Assembly: GCF_030265065.1 (NCBI RefSeq)
Contig: NC_080395.1
Coordinates: forward strand, 8,116,001-8,180,000
Source of the DNA: Corythoichthys intestinalis
Taxonomy: Eukaryota; Chordata; Actinopteri; Syngnathiformes; Syngnathidae
Length of the DNA stretch: 64,000 nt
Direction: 5' to 3'
In this document: positions 1 through 11,535 of the stretch, in pieces
Layout: each line of letters opens with the position of its first letter
Position numbering within the stretch: the first letter of the stretch is position 1
The notes under the pieces: generated by a model
Told to the model about the DNA's origin: nothing
Databases searched by the model: none
What the model saw: only the letters and a program-made list of their open reading frames with translations
Made by a program: the position numbers and the translations under genes

Positions 1-1992
1 GAACAGGAAGATAAAATCCCCAAGTTTCCAATGACTCGTAGCGTGAAGAGTGAAGAGGATGACGGTCCAAGCGAAGAGCGCAGAGCAGCGCAATTAGCGA
101 GAAGTAACTTGTTTCAACACCTGACAAGAAAAGGTGAGGGACGATCGCAACCGGACGATCTCTTTGCGCCACTCTCGGACAGCGACGACGTAACATCACA
201 GTCTTCTGACGATATCACCGATAAGGAGGATGCTGACTTTGATGCTTCGAAATCCTTAAAAAAGTCATCACTGAAAAGAGACGGAAAAGAACGTGCGGGT
301 GGGAAACCTTTTCCATGCTCACATTGCGATTTAACATTCACCACCAAGCAAAATTTAATCATACACACACGCACACACACAGGAGAAAAGCCTTTTGTCT
401 GCACATTTTGCGGTAAAAGATTCACCCAGAAGGGAAATTTAAATGTTCACAAAAGAATACACACTGGAGAGAAGCCTTTCATGTGCTCTCTTTGCGATAA
501 AACATTTTGTACGAAGCAAGAGTTAACAAAACACACGTGGACACACACTGGAGAGAAGCCTTCTGGCTGCACATTTTGTGGTAAAAGATTCACCCTGGAG
601 CGAAGTTTAAAACGACACGAAAGAACACACGAGCTTAATTCAAAGACACACACAAGAACACATACTGGAGAGAAGCGCTTTATTTGTACATTTTGTAGTA
701 AAAGATTTTGTACGAAGCAATTGTTTGCAACACACATGCGTATACACACAGGGGAAAGGCCTTTTGTCTGCACATTTTGCGGTAAAAGATTCACTCAGCA
801 GGGAAATTTAAATGTTCACAAAAGAATACACACTGGAGAGAAGCCTTTCGTCTGCTCTCTTTGCGATAAAAGATTTTGTACGAAGCAAGCGTTCGAAACA
901 CACACGAGCGTACATACAGGAGAAAAGCCTTTTGTCTGCACATTTTGTGGTAAAAGATTCACCCAAAGGGGAAATTTAAAAGTACACAAAAGAGCGCACG
1001 AGCTTAATTTAACGACACACACAAGTGCACATACTGGAGAGAAGCGCTTTCTTTGTACATTTTGTGGTAAAAGATGTCGTACGAAGACAGCGTTGGCAAG
1101 ACACACTAGTATACACACACGAGAAAGGCCTTTTGTCTGCACATTTTGTGGTAAAAGATTCACTCAGCAGGGAAATTTAAATGTTCACAAAAGAATACAC
1201 ATTGGAGAGAAGCCTTTCGTCTGCTCTCTTTGCGATAAAAGATTTTGTACAAAGCAAGCGTTCGAAACACACACGAGCGTACACACAGGAGAAAAGCCTT
1301 TTTTCTGCACATTTTGTGGTAAAAGATTCACTCAGCAGGGAAATTTAAATGTTCACAAAAGAATACACACTGGAGAGAAGCCTTTCGTCTGCTCTCTTTG
1401 CGATAAAAGATTTTGTACGAAGCAAGCGTTCGAAACGCACACGAGCGTACACACAGGAGAAAAGCCTTTTGTCTGCACATTTTGTGGTAAGAGATTCACC
1501 CAAAGGGGAAATTTAAAAGTACACAAAAGAGCGCACGAGCTTAATTTAACGACACACACAAGAGCACATACTGGAGAGAAGCGCTTTCTTTGTACATTTT
1601 GTGGTAAAAGATGTCGTACGAAGACAGCGTTGGCAAGACACACTAGTATACACACACGAGAAAGGCCTTTTGTCTGCACATTTTGTGGTAAAAGATTCAC
1701 CCAGAAGGGAAGTTTAAATGTACACAAAAGAACACACACTGGAGAGAAGCCTTTCGTCTGCTCTCTTTGCGATAAAAGATTTTGTACGAAGCAAGAGTTA
1801 ACAAAACACACGAGGACACACACAGGAGAAAAGCCTTTTGTCTGCACATTTTGCAGTAAAAGATTCACTCAGCAGGGAAGTTTAAATGTACACAAAAGAA
1901 CACACACTGGAGAAAAGCCTTTCGTCTGCTCTCTTTGCGATAAAAGATTTTGTACGAAGCAAGAGTTAAAAAAACACGCGCATACGCACTAG
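1..1992 (+). CDS. C2H2 zinc-finger protein, terminal exon, 19 fingers (gene 1, 5' partial)
   Basis: The frame is open from base 1 and encodes 663 residues, so the first ATG at 31 is internal and the gene begins upstream of the window. Residues 1-100 are an acidic, Ser-rich linker with a VKSE SUMO-type motif. Residues ~105-660 hold 19 C2H2 fingers (C-x2-C-x12-H-x3-H) joined mostly by TGEKPF linkers. Three linkers are longer: after fingers 4, 8 and 14 an ELN(S/L) insert precedes the next finger. Most fingers alternate between [10 protein letters not shown] and [10 protein letters not shown] types. Fingers 6-9 and 12-15 are near copies. No KRAB, SCAN or BTB domain is visible. By family it should be a nuclear DNA-binding protein; targets are unknown. 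It differs from genes 2-5 in finger framework and lacks their 3' remnant finger. Confidence 0.93.
   Translation, partial: EQEDKIPKFPMTRSVKSEEDDGPSEERRAAQLARSNLFQHLTRKGEGRSQPDDLFAPLSDSDDVTSQSSDDITDKEDADFDASKSLKKSSLKRDGKERAGGKPFPCSHCDLTFTTKQNLIIHTRTHTGEKPFVCTFCGKRFTQKGNLNVHKRIHTGEKPFMCSLCDKTFCTKQELTKHTWTHTGEKPSGCTFCGKRFTLERSLKRHERTHELNSKTHTRTHTGEKRFICTFCSKRFCTKQLFATHMRIHTGERPFVCTFCGKRFTQQGNLNVHKRIHTGEKPFVCSLCDKRFCTKQAFETHTSVHTGEKPFVCTFCGKRFTQRGNLKVHKRAHELNLTTHTSAHTGEKRFLCTFCGKRCRTKTALARHTSIHTRERPFVCTFCGKRFTQQGNLNVHKRIHIGEKPFVCSLCDKRFCTKQAFETHTSVHTGEKPFFCTFCGKRFTQQGNLNVHKRIHTGEKPFVCSLCDKRFCTKQAFETHTSVHTGEKPFVCTFCGKRFTQRGNLKVHKRAHELNLTTHTRAHTGEKRFLCTFCGKRCRTKTALARHTSIHTRERPFVCTFCGKRFTQKGSLNVHKRTHTGEKPFVCSLCDKRFCTKQELTKHTRTHTGEKPFVCTFCSKRFTQQGSLNVHKRTHTGEKPFVCSLCDKRFCTKQELKKHAHTH
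755..1675 (+). repeat. Internal duplication inside the finger array of gene 1
   Basis: A block of four fingers plus the unusual ELNLTTH linker (fingers 6-9) recurs at fingers 12-15 with an offset of 537 bp (179 codons). The copies differ at only a few bases. Fingers 10-11 are a further copy of 6-7. This fits recent unequal exchange or gene conversion. Confidence 0.85.
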
Positions 1993-2130
1993 GTAAAACC
2001 AGAGCCGTACAAAGAGAGTCGCGACACTCTTTGATGTCGCCGCAGGTGGTCACGTGGTTCCTGTAGGGTGTGGGTAGTTCCAAGCACAAGCAGCGCTGTA
2101 GTCGTTTTCAATGGAACTGACAGCGGCAAT
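1993..2130. other. 3' flank of gene 1
   Basis: Non-coding sequence between the gene 1 stop codon and the first THAP-type element. No polyadenylation signal of consensus form is obvious, and it does not resemble the 3' flank of genes 2-5. Confidence 0.5.
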
Positions 2131-2240
2131 AGACCCTACTCACCAACGTCACAGAATGACGTGTCGCTGTATCCGGCCGCCATATTGTTTAGCCCTATTC
2201 TCAATGGTTTCAATTAGTCGTTCAGTTTATAGAGCAATTA

Positions 2241-2509
2241 ATGGAAGCCATGCTTTCAGACGCTGTAAACTCATTGGATGCGTTGCATAAAAGGCGTTAT
2301 GCGGAAAAGTTTCCGTCTATCCATTCGCCAGGTCCATATTTGATGCCTAAATCGATATTTTTCGACCCGCTGTCTTCACCCTCTCTGCCTGACATCTGCT
2401 ACCCTGATATCTACAACTATTGTGTCCACACAAAATCAGCCTATCCTCACGAAAGTTTGAAAAACTTTAAGAGCAGCACTCTAAGCAACATTACCCTGTG
2501 TGATTTCTA
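2241..2509 (+). pseudogene. SWIM/YqaJ-like protein, N-terminal exon fragment (copy 1)
   Basis: The frame begins ATGGAAGCC and encodes LSDAVNSLDALHKRRY, then LMPKSIFFDPLSSPSLPD, then SLKNFKS. The last motif normally leads into a domain with SLEAYKYFVAGWV in copy 3. Here the frame leaves the family sequence after KNFKS because the hAT fragment joins at that codon, so the exon and its donor are lost. The same truncation exists in the copies at 25308 and 61606. Confidence 0.6.
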
Positions 2510-3454
2510 AAATGGCGACAATCAAAAAAAAAAAAAAAGTTGACTGCGATGGCCGACGCTTCAAGGATAGGTGGATATTGGACTATTTCTTCAATAAAAC
2601 ACGCAACAACTGTGTCTGCCTCATTTGCAAAGAGACAGTCGCTGTTTTCAAAGAGTTCGATGTGACGCAATATTACTAAACAAGACACGCTGACATGTAC
2701 GACAACATTACAGGGAAGATACGCAGCGAGAAATTATAGCAACTTGAAGCTAGTTTATTTTTTCACAGCAGCAGTATTTCGCAAGAGTCCGAGTGTCGAA
2801 GAGAAAGCCTCAAAGACGAGACTGTTTGATTTGATTTTTTAAAAATTTGATTAAGTTATTTCGAGGAGTAATAACAAAAACAGCAAGAATAGGGGAAAAC
2901 AATAACAATAGTACATGTTGATTTTAACAAAAATTAATAACAAATAGATACAGTACATACGTAGCTCGAAAAGGAGTGGGAAGAAGCAGAGCTTTTTTTT
3001 GGGTCCCACCCCCAATTTACTCCCCAAAAATTCAATGTAAATACAGTCACTTCCCAAAAATCGTCAGCATCATTGCACTATCACCACCACCACTGTTGAA
3101 ATTATGAATTAAAAAAAATAATAAAGCAAATGTGACACACAGAAGGGCTTGCTAAAATTTGTTTAAATATATATTGTTCTATGTAAATCAGCCAAGGTAG
3201 CCCCCCGCATTTTTACCACACCAAATCTGGCCCCCTTTGCAAAAGGTTTGGACACACCTGTTTAACTGATGATCCGTAGACGAGGCCAGCTTCTTTCACT
3301 TGGTACCAGCTAAATATTATTCAAAATGTAATGATGGTGGAGGAAATAAGCATCTTGAATTTGAAATGGTATGTTGTCGGCGATTAGCCTCGCAATGATC
3401 TTAATTGTGGTTGTCAGCCCAAAACCCTCTAAATATATATTAAATGCATCTTAC

Positions 3455-3630
3455 CAGATATAAAATGACTACTACATAATCCGTGGTAATCGTTTGGAGC
3501 CCAGTTTTCTCGTCGAATTGCAGCAGTCCATTTCGCTCTCCTCTCCGGGTCTCGGAATATGGTAGAACTTCAAGTCTCTCAGTCTATCTTCTCTGTTACT
3601 GCAACCGACCGCCACACACGCCTTCACCAT
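3455..3630 (-). pseudogene. THAP-domain first exon (copy 1), frameshifted
   Basis: Starts MVKACVAVGCSN, the C-x4-C half of a THAP zinc finger. A 2-bp loss after YHIPR relative to the copy at 24399 shifts the frame, so the WTAAIRRENWAP and LCSSHFISG parts lie in another frame. The exon end TATCTG|GTAAGA is retained as a splice donor. Confidence 0.75.
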
Positions 3631-3767
3631 TTTGATTATTAATGTTAACGAGCAGAAAAACACGCCATAATAGGAGGAATTTACGTAGCGGTAATGCATC
3701 AACACGACGAGTAGACGGACAATATGGCGCGGAGGCGTGGTTGTGACGTCATGTGAGTAGGGTCTAT

Positions 3768-4221
3768 TGGGACATTTATGGGAAAATGGAGTATGAAGTA
3801 GTAGTTTGATTTTGTCATTGCATTATAACATTTAAATGCTACTTTTACATTTGGAGGTGTTAGGCGACAACTGAAAACTATGTAAACTGTTACGCAGAAG
3901 GGAACTTTCCCATGTGGAGTGAAAGTTTCTTGTTTGTGTTAGCATTTGCAGGAGAAATCGACTTTTACATATGATTTGGGTTTTTCTTTTTTCACAAGAA
4001 TACTGTTCTTTCCAGAGAACGTCAAAATTTCCTTGACTCGCCTACCTGTGGTAATATATCTAAGCTAACACCATGTATAACATAGTTTGTTCCTAAGTTC
4101 TAAATGGCACATCCTAGTTTGTTTCGTCGCATTGACATATAAAAACACTGGTTTCCCAAAAAGTTGGAGGTCTTTTGAATTCTATTTTCCACTTTTCTTT
4201 ACTGTTGTAATTTCTAATGCT

Positions 4222-4270
<49 letters not shown>

Positions 4271-4740
4271 ATTTTCCTTTGTATTTTATAGACTTAGTTT
4301 GACCTGAAACACAAAGATATTACGTTTAACAAATATTTCCCACCTAACTCAAATTTTGAATATAGCATCTAATTTTAGCAAAACCAAACCTGTACCCTTT
4401 TATTGGCATTTTTCATTTAGTTTGGACCCAAGCAACACAAATAAAATGATTACAAGACAGGAACAAAATTGTATTATTTTCTGTAACATGGTGTAATGTA
4501 TAACAATAACAACTTGATACCCTTTGATAAAGAGAAAAATGTTTTATTGAACAATTGGTGAAATTGGTGTCATGGTTCATTGTATACACCTAACATTTTA
4601 TAGATCAGTGGCCTGTGATGGCTGGTTGTGCAGCATGGGAAGAACAAAAACAGCAGAGAAAATGGATGGCAATGGTCAGCTGTCAAAACATGAAATAAAA
4701 GGCTTATTTAATATGTTTTTTGCTATTTGAAAAATGGGCT
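3768..4740. other. Non-coding interval
   Basis: AT-rich sequence without a convincing reading frame. It contains one TG dinucleotide run, listed separately. Confidence 0.5.
4224..4268. repeat. (TG)n microsatellite
   Basis: Uninterrupted TG run of about 45 bp. Confidence 0.97.
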
Positions 4741-5290
4741 TCGTGCTCAAAGCCAGCAGGCACCAGCAGCAGTCCCCAGCAGAAGCGGATCTTGAAAATG
4801 TGATTGTATTAGTTTGAAAATCGACCGGATCCACTGTATTTTTACACGAGTGACTTCCGGCCCGATCCTAGCTACCGGTGGTAGTATTGATGCAGGAGGG
4901 CCGCGTCTTGCGTCAAATGATAAACTCTGCCGTTCTTTTCGCGTGCGTTGCGTTGAGCCGTTTCTGGGACGCATCTAACACGCGGCCGCACTGCGACCGG
5001 TGTGAATTGGCTGATTGACTCTAACGGCCGCGTTTCACTGCGTTCTCGCAGCGGCCACGTTGTTGCGCCGTTGACGTTTCTGGGTTATACTGTCCTACCG
5101 TGTTGGTCCTCGTTATAGCAGAGAAGACGGAGTGAATAAAATCTACGCAAAGAACTGTAACCCGATTGACTCGCAGCCTCGAAAAAAAGGGTTCCATTAC
5201 GTCAGAAACTCGTTCGGTACCCCTCCGTTCCGAACCGGCCACCCCCAACCGAAACGGTTCAATACAAATACATGTACCGTTACACCCTTA
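4741..5290. mobile_element. GC-rich segment ending in a probable hAT terminus
   Basis: CpG-rich compared with its surroundings. The right end reads, on the reverse strand, TAAGGGTGTAACGGTACATG, which resembles termini of a common fish hAT group. A matching left terminus was not found, so the extent is uncertain. Short frames here are low-complexity and not supported as genes. Confidence 0.35.
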
Positions 5291-5400
5291 TTTGTTATCA
5301 TTATGCACATGGCATCATCACAAATGTGATCACACAAAACGCAACCACGCATCGCATCCCCGCATTTTCTCCTCCTCCTGAGTCCTCACAAATAAAACGG

Positions 5401-5507
5401 GCTCGGGTCTACAAATAAAACGTACATTTTCGGGGGGTTTTGGAGCTCGGGCATACAAATAAAACGTAAAATTTCGGGGGTTTTCTGGCTCGGACTACAA
5501 TAAAGCA
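5401..5507. repeat. Degenerate tandem repeat, about 45-bp unit
   Basis: Units beginning CTCGGGTCTACAAATAAAAC, then CTCGGGCATACAAATAAAAC, then a partial CTCGGACTACAATAAAG, follow one another with G-rich spacers. Confidence 0.65.
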
Positions 5508-5600
5508 AGGGCGTAGGTTTGCATTTGGACGGTAGGGACTTAACACTAGCAACTTTTCAGGATGCTCAAATTGTCCCTACCAACTTTTAAGCAACCTTAA
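5508..5600. mobile_element. Terminus of the GGGCGTAGGTTTGCA hAT family
   Basis: Begins AAGGGCGTAGGTTTGCAT and continues with sequence matching the reverse complement of the complete 144-bp element at 9876-10019. Only this end is recognisable. Confidence 0.55.
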
Positions 5601-5905
5601 TTGCATTTTATAATGAGTTCAGTTATAAAGGTAATTTAGATTGTCTTCCCATATGTTGTAAGGATAGAATTACCCTGCCATTATTAAGCGAATTACTTTC
5701 ATTTTGTTGAGACTTCCATTTACCAGTTTTCATTTGCTGAATGTGCCCGTCCATTTTTTCCCCCTCAAACGCACGTTTGATAAGCTGATTACTAGAACCC
5801 CCACATTCACACAGTCCCGACAGAGATAGACGTCAACAGAAGAGGATGGATATTAGAAGTTTTTTTGGCCAGCAGCAGCAGCCACTGTAAGTAATGTAAA
5901 AAGAT
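5601..5905. other. Non-coding interval
   Basis: Nothing recognisable. Confidence 0.4.
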
Positions 5906-6495
5906 GTTGGTGTTGTGGAGGTGGGGAACACACCACTAACTCCTCCAGAACTCAGCAGCACGCCTCATCACACGAACCCCCGCAACGCACCACATTACCC
6001 CCATCCTCTGTCAACTTCACTGGCTTCCCGTCAAACAAAGAATCAATTACAAAATCCTCATCATCACCTTCAAAATACTCCATGCCCTGGCCCCTCCCTA
6101 CCTTTGCTATCTTCTCCATCTAAACAATCCAACCCGTTCACTTCGCCCTACCACTATTCCCCCCCTCTCCATCCCCCGTGTCCGCCTCTCCACCTTTGGT
6201 TCCGGAGCTTTTAGTCATTGCGCCCCCCAGCTCTGGAACTCCCTACCCCCTGATCTCCGCAGCATATCTACTCTATCACTTTTCAAATCTCGACTGAAAA
6301 CACACCTGTTCACTCTTTCTTACCCACCATAACCCCTAGCTGTCATATTTTTACCTCTTTTTATTGTGCTTTTAATTTTTTAAAATCCTTTTAATACCTT
6401 TTTATCATACTGTAATTCCATGCCTTTTGTGAAGCGTCTTTGTGTGTTTGAAAAGCGCTCTAGAAATAAAATGTATTATTATTATTATTATTAAT
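5906..6495 (+). mobile_element. L2-like LINE, 3' end with (ATT)n tail
   Basis: A 5'-truncated LINE: the C-terminal part of the reverse transcriptase protein, about 140 bp of 3' untranslated sequence, then an ATT repeat tail at 6474-6495. The truncated structure and simple 3' tail are typical of L2/CR1-group elements. Confidence 0.8.
5946..6332 (+). pseudogene. L2-like LINE reverse transcriptase, C-terminal 128 residues
   Basis: Frame reads QNSAARLITRT, then HHITPILCQLHWLPVKQRI, then APQLWNSLPPDLRS, then FKSRLKTHLF and a stop. These are hallmark C-terminal motifs of L2/CR1-clade LINE proteins. The frame is open through to its natural stop, but the element lacks everything upstream, so it is a dead 3' fragment. 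The longer frame in the next register is an artefact. Confidence 0.85.
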
Positions 6496-6780
6496 TTTGC
6501 TACTGAAAATCTGACCTGCATCGGCGTTAGCATAACGTTAAACTGTGTGAACATGCTACCTCGAGTAGAAAGCTGCTTAACGAGGTGTCTTCCTGTATGT
6601 TTTCTACTGTTAACGTTAATTCAACTTTGCATTTTGTGCATTTATTCATGAATTTTAATTTTCTACATAATTTTTCAAAATAAATATTTTTTTTGCAGCC
6701 TATGTAGCGTGGTGCAGACAAAGACGAAATGCTTGGGTCTGTCGCTACACATTTATTTTATTTTCCTTTTTCTTGCACAC
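6496..6780. other. Non-coding interval
   Basis: AT-rich; nothing recognised. Confidence 0.4.
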
Positions 6781-6866
6781 TGTAACACAAGAAAATACTT
6801 TTTAGCACAACGTTCGTCTGGCGTGGCTGTACAAGTGCTCAGACGGCTATTTCTTATTCGCTCCCA
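6781..6866 (+). repeat. 86-bp direct repeat, copy A
   Basis: Begins TGTAACACAAGAAAATA and ends TTATTCGCTCCCA. It is nearly identical to 7129-7214, 348 bp downstream. Confidence 0.85.
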
Positions 6867-7128
6867 CTCGGATAAGAACTCTTATCTAATTACATTAACA
6901 AACAAATACAAATATTTGTGACATAACATATTTAACTTTTTCATTGCAAACACTACTCACATTCACTCATCTTCCGCTCGTCCCCACAAGCACCTCTGCA
7001 TTCATTCACTCACACACTAAACAATTAACACATTTCTAAACTATACCAACACATAATCTACATTATAATCAGTCCAAAACAAAGTAATCTGCTAATATAC
7101 ACAGTCAAATTCTAGCATTTTTCTCACC

Positions 7129-7214
7129 TGTAACACAAGAAAATATTTTTTAGCGCAACATTCGTCTGGCGTGGCTGTACAAGTGCTCAGACGGCTATTT
7201 CTTATTCGCTCCCA
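7129..7214 (+). repeat. 86-bp direct repeat, copy B
   Basis: Second copy of the block at 6781-6866 with a few substitutions. The intervening 262 bp (6867-7128) hold no recognised feature. Confidence 0.85.
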
Positions 7215-7463
7215 AAATGCGACTTCCCATAGCCCAGACATGTCCAAAGTGCGGCCCGTGGTCAAATTTCATCCGGCCCCCAGCCTGTGTCATAAAATCA
7301 ATATGTCTGGCCCACACACAGACCTAATAAATTGGTCAGCAGTACTGCTACCAGCATATTTAGTAGCTTACACACTAAATGCTGCTCCTCATTTACCTAC
7401 TAAAAGGCAGCAGCACTCTAAGCAACATTAGCCCGCCTGACCCATTATTCCCAATTTTCTAAA

Positions 7464-7763
7464 ATGGCGAAAAGCAACAGCAACAAAAAGAAAGTTGACT
7501 GTGACGGCCGACACTTCATGGATAGGTGGAAATTGGACTATTTCTTCACTAAAATACACAAAAACTGCCTGCCTCATTTGCAAAGAGACAGTCGCTGTTT
7601 TTAAAGAGTTTGATGTGAGGCGATATTACCAAACAAGACAAGCTGACATGAATGACAAGTTTACAGGGAAGATAAGTAGCGAGAAATTGAAGCAACTTAA
7701 AGCTAGTTTAATTTTACAGCAGCAGTATTTCGCAAGAGACGAAAGAGAACGCCACAAAGGCTA
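7464..7763 (+). pseudogene. GTF2IRD2-like hAT transposase, N-terminal fragment
   Basis: From ATG at 7464 the protein starts MAKSNSNKKKVDCDGRHFM and continues RWKLDYFFTKIHKN. A small indel then shifts to the frame reading ACLICKETVAVFKEFDV, RRYYQTRQADM and LKQLKASLILQQQYFAR. This layout (WxxxYFF, then CLICxETVAVFKE, then RHY) matches the first zinc-finger-like module of GTF2IRD2/hAT-Charlie type transposases. The catalytic and dimerisation regions are absent. The same module sits inside the THAP-type elements at 2131, 22810 and 61606. Confidence 0.75.
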
Positions 7764-8037
7764 GTTGCAAGATTTTGTGGAAATTATTCATCAAAAAAGA
7801 ATAATAAAGCAAATGTGACACACAGAATGGCTTGCTAAAATTTGCATAAATATATTGTTCTACGTAAAGGATGTCAGCCAAGGTCGGCCCTCCACATTTT
7901 TACCACACCGATTCTGGCCCCCTTCGCCAAAACTTTGAGAGGAGTCTGGCTGCAGCCCGCCTCTCTCAGTACCCTGCGCCGCTCTTCTCAGTACCCATCC
8001 CGCAGACAGGAAATGACGCAATACCGCAGCTCTCAAT

Positions 8038-11000
8038 CCCCTCAGACCGGAAATGTCGTCAACCCTTGCGACGAAAACAAGTTACGTTATTTCACCTCTC
8101 GCGAAGAAAACACGGTAAGTGGCCGCACTGAAAAAAAGTTTTTAAAAGCGTATGCATGTTTAAAAATGTTAAATAGTTAAACAACACTTGCGGTGAAAAT
8201 ATGAAGTGTTTATTCTGAGTTGAAAAGACCGTACTTATATCTAGTATTCTTAATGTAATTTAAATAATGTCTTCCTTTACTAACTGCATGTGACTTTGCT
8301 CTACTTATATTGTTTAATACGTACTGATGAATTCAGCAGCGAATTGGCTAATGCTGCTAATGCTTTTTACATTTTTTTCCCCTCAATGAACAGTCTTCTT
8401 TGTGTAGTTTTCATTATATTGCACTCTTATTTTTCATTATGTACATGCCTGCAATTCGCAGCTCGCTGTTTTTGTTGTTGTATGGTATTGTTGTTTTACC
8501 TTCATTTGTTTTGTCTGGTCCTTTGTAGTTTGAATGTTGTCACATGATCCAAATAGGACAAGGTTGTAATTTTTTCTTGATATTGTTACTCTGCTTAGCT
8601 ATATATTTTTTCATTATTATTATTTTTTTTTTACTAGCTCCTTGATCACCACCCCATTGGGAAGAAACTAAATCACGACCCCCAAATGGTAGTCTTCCCA
8701 TGCAGATACAGGGATGTCACAGAGATCCAAATGGAAGTAAGTAGCATAAGTAGTAATGTACTTTAGATTTTGGACTGTGCTGAACACTTTTTTTTGATAG
8801 ACATCGAACACTGTAAAACCCACTGTGCAGACAGGACCAATGGTGACAATATAAGACCATGCCGAGCTTCGTGGACGGTTCAAACTCATCCTGCCCAGGA
8901 ACGGCTGGTATGTTTTTATGTCTGAGACAAATGTTGTGCTCAGTGGAAATCTGGATAGGCTTATTATTCCTTATATTAGTTAACAATTGGACATAATTGA
9001 TTATTTACTCTTTGTTTATTTAACCAATCAACATTCTCATTAGCTTATGCAAATCTTGAATATAAAGAGGCCAGAAATGGTGTTGATTGTCTAAAAAAAG
9101 AAAGTTTGATTGACACGTGCTGACTTTTGGAACGTTGGCCTGAACAATGAAATGGAATCAACTGTGAATTTTGAGGATTTAGTTTCTCTAAAGAACATAA
9201 TGTCACTTGTACAATTAAGTAAAATGTAACTTTTTGTGTTTGTTTTTTGCAGATATGAAATGCATATTTATAACTTGTCTAACAAGTAGCTCATTCAAAG
9301 GTATAAAAAAGTATTTTTTGGCATGTGTAGGGTATTTTAACTATGTAGCCTACAGAATGCTTGTATGGGCTCATGTAGGTGTCTGCGTACGTTTGTATTT
9401 ATATAACATATGTCCGTGTGTATAGATTATGTATTTTTCACGGAAGGACCATATTTGTGGCTGACCCCTATGTTGTTGCAACATGGTGAAAGCCTACAGG
9501 ATGTGACCCACACATGCATTTGCCTGTAAGGCTGATTAGTAACAACTACAACTTGGAGCATTGGTTCATTTTCAAAGAACAGTCAAATCATAACAAATTA
9601 AATGATCCAAATTCCAATTATTTGTGGGAAGAAAAACAGATCCAATCATGAGATCAGGGAACTATTGTTATCTCTAATGAAATTCAGTATCCATTCATAT
9701 TGGCATGGCGTTTCCATGATGATCCAGAATAGCCTTGTTTGGTTTTGAAGGTATGTTCCAGTCGATCCTTTTATGTTGCCCCTTCAATTAAAGCAGAATT
9801 GCACTCCAGATGATTCATCCAATCATTTGAAGCAAATATCTAAAATGCCACTCTAAAATTGCGAATGTTTTGTTTCAAGGGCGTTGGCCCGGTCTCAACA
9901 TTGGTAGGGACGAATATAATGCAAGTAAGGTTGCTCAAAAGTTGGTGGGGACAACTTTAGCATCCTGAAAAGTTGGTCGTGTTATGTCCCTACCGTCCCT
10001 ATGCAAACCTACGCCCTTGTTTTGTTTGCATGAATCATTTAAACCTGTCTGGTTGGTGTTCTTATGCATGGAAACACGTTTGTAATTGTTTAACTACTGT
10101 ATTTAATATGAACCTATATTTTCAATTGCAGAAAACGTTGACAGTCAATCAACAGGGGGACATGGAAAGAGAGGATTGGAAGTGAAATAGAGGTATTTGT
10201 AAAAGTGTGTATATTCATTGATTCAAAACTTGAAGGAAGTGACTCGGTTAAATTCTTACGTTAGGGTTTTCCGGGACAGCCATAGGGGAAGGACTGTGGC
10301 ATCTTCATGTTGATGGTAGGTGAGTTTAACTGTCCAATTTTGTCCTCTGTGATATTTGTATTCATTTATCCATTTGTAGTATGCTCTTTGCACTGTTCTG
10401 GATGCTCTCTTTGAGTTTAACCATTGTAAAATGAAGTTCACCGAATCATTCAAATTGGGCTACAAAATATCCTTGTCGTTATTCTTTATTTACACTTGTT
10501 TTTAATTTTTGTTAGACTGATATGCCAACTCTGAGGAAGTGGTGGTGTATATTGATAGCGGACAATTTCAAACTTGGGTGCATGGTAAGTCTTTGAAACT
10601 GTTGATATGGCATTCATAGGAAAGTAGGTGCACAGCACCTTAATTCTTTGTTGGAAAATGTGGAATACTTATTTTTGTATTTTTTTCAACTTATGTGAGC
10701 CACAGGAAAGAGTTTGCCCATTGGACAGATGAGGCAAAAGCATTACTGCAGGGTGAAGTGCCACCAGTCTATCAGTTACAGAAGTGAAATTTGAATATAA
10801 TTGCTGAGGTCAGCTTTTAAAGACTTTTTAGTGTCCATTACTCTGACGCACTTTTGAACATGCCCCCCTTTATTCACTGATTTATTTTAGGAAGAGGTGC
10901 AACCACAGCTCCTTCAAGTTAGTGGTGGCCCACTCCAAAAAGATATGGCGGGAAAAAATGGTAAGATTGTTTATATACCTAGTTTAATGCAATGCCTGAA

Positions 11001-11299
11001 AAGAAAAATCAAGTATAAAATTAACAAAGCATCATTTTTATTTTACTTATGTAATATTCAAATAGCTCTTTTCTTTCTCTTTTCCAATGAACAGTTTTGG
11101 TAAAAGGATTGTGCAAGACAGCACAAAAGCCTCGGACAGGGCTAGGGGGAAAAAAAAAAAATCAATGCAGTAGGAGTTCCCAAGCATCCTGCAGATGGAA
11201 GAGGATGAGCACGAACTACAATGTCTTGGAGCCATTCAAGTTCTGTTTCAACCATCTGGAAGATGGATTTACCTTTTTTGAGGAGATTGTTGACTAAAG
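8038..11299 (+). pseudogene. Unrecognised multi-exon gene-like unit inside the 4.36-kb element
   Basis: Candidate exons bounded by consensus sites: to 8114 (ACACG|GTAAGT); 8638-8736 (|GTAAGT); 8801-8907 (|GTATGT); 9253-9300; 10132-10192; 10516-10584 (|GTAAGT); 10706-10808; 10891-10960 (|GTAAGA); and 11095 onward to a TAA near 11297. Exon 8638-8736 is fully open (33 codons, including HHPIGKKLNHDPQMVVFPCR). Others contain plausible coding stretches such as EEVVVYIDSGQFQTWVHG. I could not join all exons in one open frame, so this may be a decayed element gene, a captured host gene fragment or a non-coding transcript unit. I do not recognise the protein. Confidence 0.35.
9876..10019. mobile_element. 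144-bp minimal hAT
   Basis: Termini CAAGGGCGTTGGCC and AAACCTACGCCCTTG, flanked by the 8-bp duplication TTTTGTTT (9868-9875 and 10020-10027). Inserted within the 4.36-kb element. Confidence 0.85.
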
Positions 11300-11419
11300 A
11301 AAATATCTATTCTCTCAATAATAATAAAAAATAATAAAACTAAAAAAATAAAGTTTACCACATCAGAACTGGTTGTATTGAGTTCATTTTTCTACACTTA
11401 TGAATGTTTTTTTTTTTTT

Positions 11420-11535
11420 CTTTTATCTCAGATGTTAGTTGTAGGTAGTTTTAATTACCTGTGATGAAGGCGGGAGTGCTTGCCGAAAAATGTCAGGTAA
11501 TTAAAACAACCTACAACTATTGTCTGGGATAAAAG
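11420..11535 (+). mobile_element. Foldback of Penelope-like 3' tail
   Basis: Arms 11420-11461 and 11494-11535 are inverted copies containing TTTAATTACCTG and CAGGTAATTAAAA. The loop includes GATGAAGGCGGGAGTGCTTG, which matches (reverse strand) the end of the Penelope-like fragment at 47527-47785. Fossil, broken. Confidence 0.5.

Larger units (their letters stand above)
2131..3765. mobile_element. ISL2EU-like THAP/SWIM-YqaJ DNA transposon, deletion derivative, copy 1
   Basis: Termini AGACCCTACTCAC and its inverse GTGAGTAGGGTCT, flanked by AT on both sides (2129-2130, 3766-3767). The left end carries a plus-strand first exon encoding the N-terminus of a SWIM/YqaJ-like protein. The right end carries a minus-strand THAP exon. 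Between them sits a fragment of a GTF2IRD2-like hAT (about 2475-3265) that has its own right terminus, GGTTTGGACACACCTG. The element is 1635 bp, almost the same as copy 2 without its extra insertion. The assignment to ISL2EU rests on the gene pair and 2-bp target, recalled from the family rather than searched. Confidence 0.75.

Noticed and set aside
114-1868. Series of minus-strand frames opposite gene 1 rich in [15 protein letters not shown]
   Set aside because: They are the antisense of the repeated TGEKPF linker and CTFCGKRF segments; similar shadows lie opposite genes 2-5.
1-1992. Regular repeats resembling a CRISPR array
   Set aside because: The 84-bp period is the zinc-finger unit in an open protein frame.
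4741-5290. CpG-rich block as a CpG-island promoter of a host gene
   Set aside because: No exon or donor follows, and its end matches a hAT terminus better.
5915-6214. Pro-rich 99-codon frame
   Set aside because: Wrong register of the L2-like LINE C-terminus, which is open in the next frame.
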